Positions 14,902 to 24,449 of a DNA stretch of 64,000 bases are shown in pieces. The notes below the pieces were generated by a model. It did not search any database, was not told the DNA's origin, and saw nothing but the letters and a program-made list of their open reading frames with translations. Origin of the DNA: Flavobacteriaceae bacterium (lineage in GTDB: Bacteria > Bacteroidota > Bacteroidia > Flavobacteriales > Flavobacteriaceae); the NCBI GenBank assembly GCA_018646605.1, contig JABGUL010000019.1:1-64000 (forward strand), in the 5' to 3' direction. The translations under genes and the position numbers were made by a program. How positions within the stretch are numbered: the stretch's first letter is position 1; each line of letters begins with the position of its first letter.

Positions 14902-16725
14902 ATGAGACATTTTTCCCTTTTTTTACTTAGCTTATTGTTTTTTCAAATTGGCAATGCTCAATACTGGCAGCAAGCTGTTGATTATACCATGGAAGTTTCT
15001 CTAGACACTGAGACCGCTCTTTATTCAGGTTCACAAAAACTAGTATATACCAATAATTCGCCTGAAACTTTACACAAGGTTTTTTACCACTTATATTTTA
15101 ATGCCTTTAAACCGGGTAGTGAAATGGCCATAAGATTAAAAAGCGCTGCTGATAAAAACAGGCGTTTTAAAATAGATGTAAATGCTTTAACCCCTGATCA
15201 GCAGGGATATTTAAAGGTTAGTGAACTAAAACAAGATGGTGTTTTGTTGTCCCCTGTTGACTCTGAAACTATTTTAGAAGTCCCATTAAATAAGCCAATC
15301 CCCCCGGGCGGAAGTACAACATTTGAATTAAATTTTGAAGGTCATGTGCCCGATGTTATTCGACGAGCCGGAAAAAACTCAAACGAAGGGGTCGCTTTTT
15401 CCATGGCACAATGGTATCCCAAAATGGCTGAATATGACCGAGAGGGGTGGAATGCAGACCCATACACCGGCCGAGAATATCATGGTGTTTGGGGAGATTT
15501 TGATGTTAAAATCACCTTGAACAAAAAGTTTGTGGTCGCCGCAAGTGGGTACTTACAAAATGCTGAAGATATTGGAATGGGATATTCAGATCGAAAAAAA
15601 CCAAAAGCCAAAAAAGGAAACGTTACTTGGCATTATATTGCACCTCAAGTTCATGATTTCACTTGGGCAGCTGATCCGGATTATATTCATGATACCTATC
15701 CCGGACCTAACGATGTTACCTTACATTTTTTCTATAAAAACAATCCTGATATAATAGACAATTGGAAAAAACTTCAACCAGACACGGCTAAGATGATGGC
15801 GTTTTACAATGAAAAGGTCGGTCTTTATCCATATAAACAATACTCTGTTGTTCAGGGGGGTGATGGAGGTATGGAATACGCAATGCTAACTCTTGTTACC
15901 GGAGGCCGAAAATACGGATCCCTATTTGGAGTAACGGCCCATGAATTGGCCCATTCCTGGTTTCAACATGTGCTGGCAACAAACGAAACAAAACATGAGT
16001 GGATGGACGAGGGGTTTACTTCGTTTATTTCTACGCTAGCAGAAGATGAAATTTTAGAAGAAAACAAAGATTTCCCCTTAGAAGGTTCTTATAGAGGGTA
16101 TTTCAATTTAGCTGGCTCAGGCCAAGAAATGCCTCAAAGCACCAATGCCAATCGCTACAAACATAACTATGCTTATGAAAGTACCGCTTACAATAAAGGA
16201 GCTGTTTTCTTGGGTCAGTTGGGATACATCGTCGGTAAGGAAAAGCTTTATGAGATTTTACAGACGTATTATGATGAGTGGAAATTCAAGCATCCTCTTC
16301 CCAATGATTTAAGGAGAATCGCTGAACGTGTTTCTGGAATTCAACTCCAGTGGTTTTTAACCGACTGGACACAAACTACAAACAAAATTGATTATGCTAT
16401 TGCAAAAGTAAGTACGGTTAAAACCGGTACCGAAATCCTTCTAAAAAGAAAAGAGTTAATGCCCATGCCCCTAGAAGTTTTAATTCAATTTAAAAATGGA
16501 GAAAGTGAGTTACATTATATTCCAATTTCACTAATGCGGGGTGAAAAACAAAATCCCTATGCAATAGATTGGACGTTACACAAAGATTGGAGCTGGGCTA
16601 ATACTGAATATACCTTCACTATAGATAGACAAAAAGAAGACATTGAAGTTATAGTAATAGACCCAAGTAACTTGATGGCAGATGTAGACAAAAACGACAA
16701 TTATTATGTCGCACCCGAAAATTAA
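14902..16725 (+). CDS. M1-family zinc metallopeptidase
   Basis: The 607-residue exported protein has a signal peptide (about 1-19) and the M1 site HELAHSW (residues 347-353), with the second metal-binding Glu at 370. GGMEYA (about 322-327) is the family's exopeptidase motif GxMEN in variant form. It probably trims peptides outside the inner membrane. No type IX sorting tail is evident. Its 3' end overlaps rnpA by 20 bases, so rnpA is likely read from the same transcript. Confidence 0.9.
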   Translation: MRHFSLFLLSLLFFQIGNAQYWQQAVDYTMEVSLDTETALYSGSQKLVYTNNSPETLHKVFYHLYFNAFKPGSEMAIRLKSAADKNRRFKIDVNALTPDQQGYLKVSELKQDGVLLSPVDSETILEVPLNKPIPPGGSTTFELNFEGHVPDVIRRAGKNSNEGVAFSMAQWYPKMAEYDREGWNADPYTGREYHGVWGDFDVKITLNKKFVVAASGYLQNAEDIGMGYSDRKKPKAKKGNVTWHYIAPQVHDFTWAADPDYIHDTYPGPNDVTLHFFYKNNPDIIDNWKKLQPDTAKMMAFYNEKVGLYPYKQYSVVQGGDGGMEYAMLTLVTGGRKYGSLFGVTAHELAHSWFQHVLATNETKHEWMDEGFTSFISTLAEDEILEENKDFPLEGSYRGYFNLAGSGQEMPQSTNANRYKHNYAYESTAYNKGAVFLGQLGYIVGKEKLYEILQTYYDEWKFKHPLPNDLRRIAERVSGIQLQWFLTDWTQTTNKIDYAIAKVSTVKTGTEILLKRKELMPMPLEVLIQFKNGESELHYIPISLMRGEKQNPYAIDWTLHKDWSWANTEYTFTIDRQKEDIEVIVIDPSNLMADVDKNDNYYVAPEN

Positions 16726-17065
16726 AATCTCTTTAAGACGATTAAAAAGTAAAAGGGTTCTTGATCAGTTGTTTGATTCTGGGCAAATAATCCGCTCCCG
16801 CAACCTCTTGTTAAGGTATCAATTAATAGAAACAGTCCCCGCATTTTATGTGGGGGTATCTGTTTCAAAGAGAAATTTTAAAAAAGCTGTAGATAGAAAC
16901 CGCATAAAAAGACAATTAAGAGAGGGGCTACGAGAGGCGGATTCTCAAAACTTCTTTTATGGAAATTGTATGTTGATTTTTACAGGAAAAAAAGCTTCAG
17001 AAACTATGGTTCTTAAAGAAGAAATATCGGCTTTATTTAACAAAATGAAACCGGATTCTTTTTAA
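16706..17065 (+). CDS. rnpA: Ribonuclease P protein component
   Basis: RnpA binds the catalytic RNase P RNA and helps it remove tRNA 5' leaders. The 119-residue protein has the family core FYVGVSVSKRNFKKAVDRNRIKRQLRE, with the RNR signature at residues 64-73. It lacks its usual neighbour rpmH; instead it overlaps the M1 peptidase gene by 20 bases, a linkage seen in Bacteroidota. Its stop codon shares the tetranucleotide TTAA with the stop of the convergent acetyltransferase gene. Confidence 0.93.
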   Translation: MSHPKIKISLRRLKSKRVLDQLFDSGQIIRSRNLLLRYQLIETVPAFYVGVSVSKRNFKKAVDRNRIKRQLREGLREADSQNFFYGNCMLIFTGKKASETMVLKEEISALFNKMKPDSF

Positions 17066-17505
17066 AGAATCATCCCAATGTGAGGTATCCCATCCTCAAG
17101 GTATTCTTCGCCGGTGGCTTTAAAACCGTGTTTATTGTAAAAGTTTTCAAGATGGGCCTGTGCTGATATTTTGATGGTTACCGCAGGAAAGTGTGCTTTG
17201 GTTTGTTTCAAACAATAATTCATAAGTTCGTGACCTTGATTTTTCCCGCGTTGTGTTTGAGAGACCGCTACTCTACCTATTGAAACTTTTTCTGGATAGG
17301 AAACGCCAGGAGCTAAAATTCGTGCACAAGCAACTATTTTTTCTTTACTTTTCCCTATTATATGAAGTGCTAAAAGGTCTTTTCCGTCAATATCTTGGTA
17401 AACACAATTTTGCTCTACAACAAAAACTTCCGATCGTAAAGCGAGAAGATCATGAAGCTCTTGAGGAGAAAAGGAATCGAACTTTTTACATTCAAATGAA
17501 AGCAT
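17062..17505 (-). CDS. ElaA-like GNAT acetyltransferase
   Basis: The 147-residue protein matches the ElaA branch of GNAT enzymes: ALRSEVFVVEQNCVYQDIDGKD (about 22-43), the acetyl-CoA segment IGRVAVSQTQRGKNQGHELM (about 76-95) and FYNKHGFKATGEEYLEDGIPHIGM at the end. Its substrate is unknown. The ATG overlaps the rpiB stop by one base, showing a two-gene operon. Its own stop overlaps that of rnpA on the other strand. Confidence 0.88.
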   Translation of the reverse strand: MLSFECKKFDSFSPQELHDLLALRSEVFVVEQNCVYQDIDGKDLLALHIIGKSKEKIVACARILAPGVSYPEKVSIGRVAVSQTQRGKNQGHELMNYCLKQTKAHFPAVTIKISAQAHLENFYNKHGFKATGEEYLEDGIPHIGMIL

Positions 17506-17936
17506 TATTTACAGGGTATTTTATCTATTCTTTTCTGGTGTCTCCCGCCTTCAAATTTTGTGGATATAAAAACCTTAACCATTTCAATTGCTTGAGGAAT
17601 AGAAATAAAACGTGCCGGTAAACTTAAAATATTAGCATCATTGTGTTCTCGTGCTAGAGCAACTATTTCTTTGTTCCAACAAAGGGCAGAACGAATTTTT
17701 TGATATTTATTTGCCGTCATATTGGCCCCATTTCCGCTTCCACAAATAATAATTCCAAAGTCAGACTTCCCCTCTGAAACATCTTTTGCTACAGGGTGGA
17801 TAAAATCTGGATAATCTACACTGTCTGTTGTGTTGGTTCCATAGTTTATTGTTTCGTAATTTTCTGATTTTAAAAAAGCTATTATTTTCTCTTTATACTC
17901 CGGTCCCGCATGATCATTACCAATACTTATTTGCAT
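17505..17936 (-). CDS. rpiB: Ribose-5-phosphate isomerase B
   Basis: RpiB interconverts ribose 5-phosphate and ribulose 5-phosphate in the pentose phosphate pathway. The 143-residue protein has the N-terminal ISIGNDHAGPEYKEKI, NYGTNTTDSVDYPDF, the active-site loop GIIICGSGNGANMTANKYQKIRSALCWN (about 71-98) and the HNDANILSLPARFI strand. Length and motifs are typical. It leads a two-gene operon with the ElaA-like gene. Confidence 0.95.
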   Translation of the reverse strand: MQISIGNDHAGPEYKEKIIAFLKSENYETINYGTNTTDSVDYPDFIHPVAKDVSEGKSDFGIIICGSGNGANMTANKYQKIRSALCWNKEIVALAREHNDANILSLPARFISIPQAIEMVKVFISTKFEGGRHQKRIDKIPCK

Positions 17937-18438
17937 AATTTTTTTTATAAAAGTAAAAAAAGTGTCTTCTTATGTTTAAAAACTGTTGGTTAGTTTATTC
18001 ATTATTTGTTGACAATTAATATAAGTATGTTATCGTTAATTCAATATTGTCTAGTATGTAAAAAAAAGGTGTTTCTCCAAATTTATTTTTCTTTTTTTAT
18101 CGTTATTAAAAACACAAAAAAAGAACGTTTGTGAACTATTAAAATGAAAAAAGAGACTACTATTTATTAATATATATAGTTGTTAACACCCATTTTATAT
18201 CTTTTTAAGTAATTAATTTTAAGGGGTTTATATTGTTAATAGGGTGAGATAAAATGTTTGCTTTTATATCTTTTTAAAAGAGAGTAAGATATAGATAAAA
18301 AATTATTACTACTATGAACAGTCTATATACATCATCATTAATTTAAATTTTAAAAAGAAAAAATATATAATAATGTTAATAGTGTTAATAAAGTGACGAA
18401 AACGAATATCGTACCTTTGTTCTAATTTAAAAATCTAG
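17937..18438. other. AT-rich intergenic region between rpiB and rnr
   Basis: No gene seen. It contains a perfect 16-base direct repeat, TTTTATATCTTTTTAA, at 18193-18208 and 18262-18277, several GTTAATA words near 18370-18395, and the rnr promoter box at 18412. It is divergently placed, so it must hold the promoters of both rpiB and rnr. I looked for DnaA boxes of the TTATCCACA type and did not find any, so an origin call is not supported. Confidence 0.6.
18412..18419 (+). promoter_or_regulatory. -7 box TACCTTTG of rnr
   Basis: A perfect TAnnTTTG match 19 bases before the rnr ATG. Confidence 0.55.
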
Positions 18439-20592
18439 ATGTCTAAAAAGAAAAAAGAACGTTATCAACTTGAGGGGAAAATTATATCTCTTTTTAAAAG
18501 CCGTCCTAAGGCTGTTCTTAATTATAAGCAAATAGCTGCAGCCCTAGACATTAAAGATACTAAAGGGAGAAATAACATTATAAAAGTACTAAACACACTT
18601 CACAGTCAAGATCAATTAGATGCTTTGAAGCCCGGCCAATATCAATTTAATAACTCTTCTGTAGAGTTGGTTTCTACTCAATTAACTATTATTCCTTCAG
18701 GGAAAGGTGTTGTAAAAGTTGATGGATATGATGAAGAACTTATTGTACCAAAAAAATTTTTAAATAAAGGTTTACATGGTGATCAAATTGAAATAAGTAT
18801 TCACAAAAAAAATAAACAAGTAGAAGCTCATGTTGAAAATATTTTAGAAAGAAGTAAACGAGAATATGTAGGTGTTTTTGAGCGTCAAAAAGATTTTGGT
18901 TTTGTTCTTTGTAGGAGTGGAAGAATGTATACTGATCTTTTTATAGAAAGGGAAGAATTAAAAAACTATAAAGACGGTGAAAAAGTAGTTGCTGTTTTAA
19001 AAGACTGGCAGGAAAAAAGAGAGTCACCATCTGGAAGAATTATTAAAAGTTTAGGCCAACCCGGAGAGAAAGAAACAGAAATACATGCAATTCTTCATGA
19101 GTATGGTCTTCCTTACGAATTTCCAAAAGAAATAGAGGAAGCGGCAGAGAAAATAAAAAAAGACTTAGATCAAAAAGAAATAAAAAAAAGGAGAGATTTT
19201 AGAGATGTTTTAACATTTACAATTGACCCAATAACAGCCAAAGATTTTGATGATGCGCTTTCATTTAAAACGTTGTCAAACGGATTATTTGAAGTTGGAA
19301 TCCATATTGCTGATGTTTCCTATTATGTTCAACCAAATACAATATTAGATCAAGAAGCATATGATAGGGCAACATCTGTTTATCTTGTAGATAGAGTCGT
19401 TCCGATGCTACCAGAAGTTTTATCAAATGGTTTATGTTCTCTTCGCCCTAAAGAAGAAAAATTCACTTTTTCTGCCGTATTTATTCTAAATATAGAAGGA
19501 ACAGTTCAAGAAGAATGGTATGGAAGAACAGTTATCAATTCGGACTATCGTTTTTCTTATGAAGAGGTTCAAGACGTTTTGGAAAATCAAAAAGCTCAGG
19601 TTGACTCAAGCGTTTCTCTTACAGGAAAAACGTATATCCTTCCAGATAATGTGTTTAAAGCAATAAATATTTTAGATTTTCAAGCAAAAAAATTAAGAAG
19701 CCAACGAATGAAGAATGGCGCTATTTCATTCGACCGCGTTGAAGTTAATTTTCACTTAGATGATGAAAATAACCCAGAGTCTGTTTACTTTAAAACATCA
19801 AAAGATGCCCATAAATTAATAGAAGAATTTATGCTTCTTGCAAACAAAAAAGTTGCTGGTTTTATAAATAAAATTCAACCACTCCCTCCTTTTGTTTATA
19901 GAACACATGATGATCCCGATGAACAAAAATTATTCAACTTAAAACAAACAATCTCTCCTTTTGGTTATTCATTTAACCCGAATAAAAAAAATGTTAGTAG
20001 TGAAATTAATGGATTGTTACTTGCTTGTAATGGAAAAAAAGAACAAAATTTAATAGATACGCTAACGCTTAGATGTATGTCAAAAGCGGAATATTCAACA
20101 GATAATATTGGTCATTATGGGCTTGCTTTTTCTCACTATACCCACTTTACATCACCCATCAGAAGATATCCCGATGTAATGGTTCATCGCCTTTTACAAA
20201 CCTACCTAGACAAAAAACCGTATCCATCAAAACAAACTATAGAGGAAGCTTGTCAGCATTCTTCTCAAAGGGAACAATTAGCAACAAGAGCCGAGCGAGA
20301 TTCAATAAAATACATGCAAATGGTGTTTATGGAAGACAAGGTAGGCCAGATATTCAATGGAGTGATTTCTGGAGTAACAGACCGAGGCCTGTATGTAGAA
20401 TTAATTGATAATAAGTGTGAAGGAATGATTCGTGTGATGGATATTAAGGGTGATTTTTTCCATTATGATGATCGACAACACGCATTTATTGGAGAACGAA
20501 CAAAAAAAACATATCAGTTGGGAGATACAATAGCAATAAAAGTTAAAAAAGTAAATATACTTCGTCGTTTTCTTGATTTTGTACCCGCATAA
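18439..20592 (+). CDS. rnr: Ribonuclease R
   Basis: RNase R is a processive 3'-to-5' exoribonuclease that degrades structured RNA. The 717-residue protein has an N-terminal winged-helix region (about 10-70), cold-shock-like domains (about 75-215), the RNB catalytic domain (about 240-570) with TIDPITAKDFDDALS carrying the metal-binding aspartates, HYTHFTSPIRRYPD, and a C-terminal S1 domain (about 630-712). All expected parts are present. The codons are noticeably AT-rich. The DUF2807 gene follows after 11 bases. Confidence 0.96.
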   Translation: MSKKKKERYQLEGKIISLFKSRPKAVLNYKQIAAALDIKDTKGRNNIIKVLNTLHSQDQLDALKPGQYQFNNSSVELVSTQLTIIPSGKGVVKVDGYDEELIVPKKFLNKGLHGDQIEISIHKKNKQVEAHVENILERSKREYVGVFERQKDFGFVLCRSGRMYTDLFIEREELKNYKDGEKVVAVLKDWQEKRESPSGRIIKSLGQPGEKETEIHAILHEYGLPYEFPKEIEEAAEKIKKDLDQKEIKKRRDFRDVLTFTIDPITAKDFDDALSFKTLSNGLFEVGIHIADVSYYVQPNTILDQEAYDRATSVYLVDRVVPMLPEVLSNGLCSLRPKEEKFTFSAVFILNIEGTVQEEWYGRTVINSDYRFSYEEVQDVLENQKAQVDSSVSLTGKTYILPDNVFKAINILDFQAKKLRSQRMKNGAISFDRVEVNFHLDDENNPESVYFKTSKDAHKLIEEFMLLANKKVAGFINKIQPLPPFVYRTHDDPDEQKLFNLKQTISPFGYSFNPNKKNVSSEINGLLLACNGKKEQNLIDTLTLRCMSKAEYSTDNIGHYGLAFSHYTHFTSPIRRYPDVMVHRLLQTYLDKKPYPSKQTIEEACQHSSQREQLATRAERDSIKYMQMVFMEDKVGQIFNGVISGVTDRGLYVELIDNKCEGMIRVMDIKGDFFHYDDRQHAFIGERTKKTYQLGDTIAIKVKKVNILRRFLDFVPA

Positions 20593-20603
20593 AAAAGCCA
20601 CAT

Positions 20604-21290
20604 ATGAAAAAACAAACATCTTTTTTTCTATTATTTATTTTTATTTTTTTAAACGCTTTTTCTCAAGACATAGAAAGAAGAACACTTACAATGGGTCCTT
20701 TTTATGGAGTTAAGGTTTTCTCAAAACTAGATATTAAATTAATTCCTTCAGAAGTCAATAAAGCTATTATTTATGGGGACCATAAGGATGAGGTTATTCT
20801 ATCTCTTAAAAATAAAATGATAAAAATAAAATTAGCCTCGAAGAGCGTTTTGAACCTAGGCTATACTTATATAGAACTTTACCATAGCGAACCTTTAGAC
20901 AGAATAGTTGCCCATCAAGGGGTTACTTTAACAACCGAAGCAATTGAACAAACAAGCCTGAAGGTTGAGGCAAAAAGTGGTGCAATTATTACACTAGAAG
21001 CGAACGTAGATCGTTTAGATGCGGTTAGTAATTCTGCAGGTAGAATTCACCTTAAAGGGCAAGCCACAAATTTCAACCTATCTCTTTCTACCAGTGGTAG
21101 TTGCGAAGCAGAAGAGCTTTTAACAGAACAATCACAGGTAAAAAGCTATGCGGGAGGCTATGCCCATATTAATGCTTCTGAACTTGTTGATGCCAAAATT
21201 ATAGGTGGTGGTGTCTTGCGCGTTTATGGAAGTCCAAAGAAGCAGGTAACCCAAACAAACTTGGGAGGGAAAATAATCATTGAAGAATAA
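20604..21290 (+). CDS. DUF2807 (head GIN domain) exported protein
   Basis: The 228-residue protein has a signal peptide (about 1-20, ending AFSQ) and a single DUF2807-type beta-solenoid, recognised by FYGVKVFSKLDIKLIPSE near the start and the repeated strand-turn pattern through LKVEAKSGAIITLEA and LSLSTSGSCEAE. Many Bacteroidota encode such envelope proteins; a role in adhesion has been suggested from fold only. It is likely cotranscribed with rnr. A tRNA-Cys gene on the other strand begins five bases after its stop. Confidence 0.85.
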   Translation: MKKQTSFFLLFIFIFLNAFSQDIERRTLTMGPFYGVKVFSKLDIKLIPSEVNKAIIYGDHKDEVILSLKNKMIKIKLASKSVLNLGYTYIELYHSEPLDRIVAHQGVTLTTEAIEQTSLKVEAKSGAIITLEANVDRLDAVSNSAGRIHLKGQATNFNLSLSTSGSCEAEELLTEQSQVKSYAGGYAHINASELVDAKIIGGGVLRVYGSPKKQVTQTNLGGKIIIEE

Positions 21291-21294
21291 TAAG

Positions 21295-21365
21295 AGGCAT
21301 CGAGCGGATTCGAACCGCTGTACAAGCTTTTGCAGAGCTCTGCCTAGCCACTCGGCCACGATGCC
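21295..21365 (-). tRNA. tRNA-Cys (anticodon GCA)
   Basis: The 71-base minus-strand gene has acceptor GGCATCG, a short D-arm, anticodon loop CTGCAAA (GCA), T-arm GCGG-TTCGAAT-CCGC and the U73 discriminator that is diagnostic of tRNA-Cys. CCA is not encoded. It lies between the DUF2807 gene and folB, on the folB strand. I see no tRNA-derived copies near it. Confidence 0.93.
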
Positions 21366-21386
21366 ATGCGGCAAAAGTACTAATAT

Positions 21387-21761
21387 TTAATCGAATTTTA
21401 ATGCAGATCTAGAGAGTTCTCTTTTTATAGCAACTTCTTCAACATTTCCGCCGATTGGTGGATTTCTTTTTGCCACTTTTACTTTCGCTTTTTCAACACC
21501 AGGATGCTCTTCTAAAATTATTTTAAGAATACGATCCGCAACATGTTCCAAAAGTTTTGCGCGCACCTTCATTTCTTTTTTAACAATAGAATGCAAGGCA
21601 ACATAATCAACAGTATCATGAAGATTGTCGGTTTTTGACGAAACGTCTAAATTTGTTTTTACGACAACATTTACAATATAGTCACTACCTATTTTTTCTT
21701 CTTCATCCATACACCCATGAAAAGCATATAAATGAATATTTTTTAAATATATTTTTCCCAT
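21387..21761 (-). CDS. folB: Dihydroneopterin aldolase
   Basis: FolB cleaves dihydroneopterin to 6-hydroxymethyl-dihydropterin and glycolaldehyde in folate synthesis. The 124-residue protein has YLKNIHLYAFHGCMDEEEKIGSDYIV at the N-terminus, DTVDYVAL, the LLEHVADRI helix with the conserved Glu, and VKVAKRNPPIGG with the active-site Lys. The ATG at 21761 is the right start; the longer upstream frame runs back over the start of divergent glnS. tRNA-Cys lies 21 bases downstream. Confidence 0.93.
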   Translation of the reverse strand: MGKIYLKNIHLYAFHGCMDEEEKIGSDYIVNVVVKTNLDVSSKTDNLHDTVDYVALHSIVKKEMKVRAKLLEHVADRILKIILEEHPGVEKAKVKVAKRNPPIGGNVEEVAIKRELSRSALKFD

Positions 21762-21818
21762 AATAATGAAGCAAATATAAAGACAGTTTTCTTGATACCT
21801 TGCAAAGCATCCATTCAT

Positions 21819-21826
21819 TATCTTTG
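21819..21826 (+). promoter_or_regulatory. -7 box TATCTTTG of glnS
   Basis: A perfect TAnnTTTG match 17 bases before the glnS ATG, with a TTG at 21800-21802 (16-base spacing) as a possible -33 element. Confidence 0.5.
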
Positions 21827-21843
21827 CACAAACAAAAAAAGGA

Positions 21844-23514
21844 ATGGAACGTCCCTTACATTTTATAGAACACATCATTGAAGAAGATATAGCAGCTGGT
21901 TTTTCCAAAAAAAACCTTCGTTTTCGTTTTCCACCAGAACCCAATGGATATTTGCATATTGGTCATGTGAAAGCAATTTGTTTAAATTTCAATTTAGGGG
22001 AGCGCTATAGTGCTCCCGTCAACCTTCGCTTTGACGATACCAATCCAGCAAAAGAAGAACAGCAATTTGTAGATGCTATCAAGGAGAATATTACTTGGTT
22101 GGGATATGAATGGGATAGAGAATGTTACGCTTCCGATTATTTTGATCAGTTATATGATTGGGCACAATTATTAATTTCAAAAGGTCTTGCTTATGTTGAT
22201 TCGCAAAACTCAGAGACGATAGCCTCACAGAAAGGAACACCAAGAACTTCAGGAACCCATAGCCCCTTTAGAGATCGTTCAATCCATGAAAACCAAGAAT
22301 TATTTGCTGAAATGAAATTGGGCAAACATCCAGAGGGCGCCCACGTATTGCGTGCAAAAATAGACATGTCATCACCTAACATGCTTTTGCGAGATCCTGT
22401 GATGTATAGAATTCTCTATAAAACGCACCATAGAACAGCAGATCGCTGGTGTATTTATCCGCTGTATGATTGGACACATGGGGAGTCAGATTATATCGAA
22501 CAAGTATCTCATTCCTTATGCTCTTTAGAATTTAAGCCCCATAGAGACCTTTATGACTGGTTTTTAGAGGCGCTTAGCCCTTTGGAGAAACTTCCCCCCA
22601 AACAAAGAGAGTTTGCCCGTATGAATCTCTCTTATACTGTCACAAGCAAGCGCAAGCTTTTGAAATTGATAGAGGAAAGAATTGTTAATGATTGGGATGA
22701 TCCAAGACTACCCACAATTGCTGGACTAAGACGTAGAGGTTACACCCCTACATCTTTACGCAATTTTGTTGATACTGCCGGGGTTGCTAAAAGGGATAAC
22801 ATAATAGACATGTCTTTATTGGAATTTTCTGTCAGAGAAGATCTAAACATAACAGCTCCAAGGGTTATGGCGGTTTTAGACCCTATAAAGCTAACTATCT
22901 CAAACTATCCTGAAGGAAAAGAAGAGCTTTTAGAAGGAGAAATAAACCCGGAACAATTCGAGTTAGGCTCCAGAACAATACCCTTTTCAAAACACCTTTT
23001 AATTGAACGAGAGGATTTTAAAGAGGAGGCCAATCGTAAGTTTTTTAGATTAACGCTTGATAAAGAGGTGCGCCTTAAAAATGGATATATAATTAAGGGT
23101 GAATCTGTAGTAAAAAATGACTTAGGTATGATAACAGAGATAATTTGTTCTTATGATCCTGACAGCAAAAGTGGAAGTGGTACTGAGGCAAGTATGCGAA
23201 AAGTCAAAGGAACACTTCATTGGGTTTCTGAAGCTCATGCACTACCCGCAGAGGTTAGGCTTTATGATCGTTTATTTCAGGTTGAAGCTCCAGATCAAGA
23301 TAAAGAGGTGGATTTTAAGACGCATGTAAATCCCAATTCCCTCTCAATCATTAATGCCTTTGTTGAGCCTAGCTTAAAGACAGCAAAAGCGTTTGAAAAC
23401 TTTCAATTTCAACGATTAGGATATTTTGTTGTTGATCCAGATACTACGGAACACAAACTAATCTTTAACAAAACAGTTGGTTTAAGAGATACTTGGTCAA
23501 AACAAAACCAGTAG
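21844..23514 (+). CDS. glnS: Glutaminyl-tRNA synthetase
   Basis: This class I synthetase charges tRNA-Gln directly. The 556-residue protein shows FPPEPNGYLHIGHVKAI (HIGH at about 38-41), the GlnRS-type LRFDDTNPAKE, the KMSKS equivalent VTSKRKL (about 268-274), and an anticodon-binding beta-barrel to the end. It is full length. It is convergent with the SPFH gene, one base apart at the stops. With gltX at 24450-25931 this shows separate GlnRS and GluRS enzymes. Confidence 0.96.
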   Translation: MERPLHFIEHIIEEDIAAGFSKKNLRFRFPPEPNGYLHIGHVKAICLNFNLGERYSAPVNLRFDDTNPAKEEQQFVDAIKENITWLGYEWDRECYASDYFDQLYDWAQLLISKGLAYVDSQNSETIASQKGTPRTSGTHSPFRDRSIHENQELFAEMKLGKHPEGAHVLRAKIDMSSPNMLLRDPVMYRILYKTHHRTADRWCIYPLYDWTHGESDYIEQVSHSLCSLEFKPHRDLYDWFLEALSPLEKLPPKQREFARMNLSYTVTSKRKLLKLIEERIVNDWDDPRLPTIAGLRRRGYTPTSLRNFVDTAGVAKRDNIIDMSLLEFSVREDLNITAPRVMAVLDPIKLTISNYPEGKEELLEGEINPEQFELGSRTIPFSKHLLIEREDFKEEANRKFFRLTLDKEVRLKNGYIIKGESVVKNDLGMITEIICSYDPDSKSGSGTEASMRKVKGTLHWVSEAHALPAEVRLYDRLFQVEAPDQDKEVDFKTHVNPNSLSIINAFVEPSLKTAKAFENFQFQRLGYFVVDPDTTEHKLIFNKTVGLRDTWSKQNQ

Positions 23515-23515
23515 T

Positions 23516-24448
23516 TTATTTTTTATCTTTATTTTGCTCTAATTGTTGTTTTTTCATTGCTTCGCCAATTTGATTACTGGCAGTAAATGAAGCGACCATG
23601 TTGTTCAACATTTCACTTCCTGCTTGAGGTGAGTTAGGTAACAATATAAGGTTTGTATTTGTTTCACCACCGATAGCTTGAAGTGTATCATAATGCTGGG
23701 TAACAACAATTAGCGCAGAAGCTTCTTGAGAGTTTATCCCCACTTTATTTAAAACATCCACAGACTCTTCCAATCCTCTTGCAATTTCTCTTCTTTGATC
23801 CGCAATACCCTGTCCTTGCAATCGTTTGCTTTCAGCTTCAGCTTTTGCTTTTTCAACAATTAAAATACGTTCAGCATCTCCATCATATTGAGCCGCTACT
23901 TTTTTGCGCTCTGCTGCATTGATACGGTTCATAGCCGCTTTAACCTCAGCGTCTGGGTCTATGTCAGTCACCAATGCTTTTATAATATCATAACCATAGT
24001 TAATCATCGCATCATTAAGCTCACCCTTTACCGCATTAGCAATTTCATCTTTTTTTTCAAAGACATCATCTAATTTCATTTTTGGGACTACAGCCCTAAC
24101 AACATCAAAGACATAAGATGTAATTTGATCTTGAGGATAATCCAGCTTATAGAATGCGTCATAAACTTTTTCTTGCACAACTTTATACTGGACAGAAACC
24201 TTTAATTTAACAAATACATCGTCTTTTGTTTTTGTTTCTACGATAACATCAAGCTGCAGAATACGGAGACTAATACGTCCAGAGATTCGGTCTATAAAAG
24301 GGATTTTAAAGTGTAAGCCAGATTGCCTAATAGATAAAAAACGACCAAATCGTTCTACAATGGCAGCGGTCTGTTGTTTTACAACAAAAAGACCAGAAAA
24401 CAAGAAAAGTAGTACTACTGCTATAATGATGATAGTTGCTGTGCCCAT
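23516..24448 (-). CDS. SPFH-domain (stomatin/QmcA-like) membrane protein
   Basis: The 310-residue protein has one N-terminal membrane helix (about 4-22), an SPFH/Band 7 domain (about 25-190) with VVKQQTAAIVERFGRF and the FKIPFIDRI segment, and a coiled-coil tail with AAERKKVAAQYDGDAERI and AEAESKRLQGQGIADQRREIARGLEES. It forms large membrane-bound oligomers; family roles include protease control and membrane domain organisation. It lies one base downstream of gltX on the same strand. Confidence 0.9.
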   Translation of the reverse strand: MGTATIIIIAVVLLFLFSGLFVVKQQTAAIVERFGRFLSIRQSGLHFKIPFIDRISGRISLRILQLDVIVETKTKDDVFVKLKVSVQYKVVQEKVYDAFYKLDYPQDQITSYVFDVVRAVVPKMKLDDVFEKKDEIANAVKGELNDAMINYGYDIIKALVTDIDPDAEVKAAMNRINAAERKKVAAQYDGDAERILIVEKAKAEAESKRLQGQGIADQRREIARGLEESVDVLNKVGINSQEASALIVVTQHYDTLQAIGGETNTNLILLPNSPQAGSEMLNNMVASFTASNQIGEAMKKQQLEQNKDKK

Positions 24449-24449
24449 C

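Noticed and set aside
17937-18438. AT-rich gap as the replication origin
   Set aside because: It is near the parS sites but I found no DnaA boxes of the TTATCCACA type and no dnaA gene; evidence is insufficient.
21762-21944. Upstream extension of folB
   Set aside because: The added residues run antisense to glnS and its promoter and do not resemble FolB; the protein is full length from 21761.
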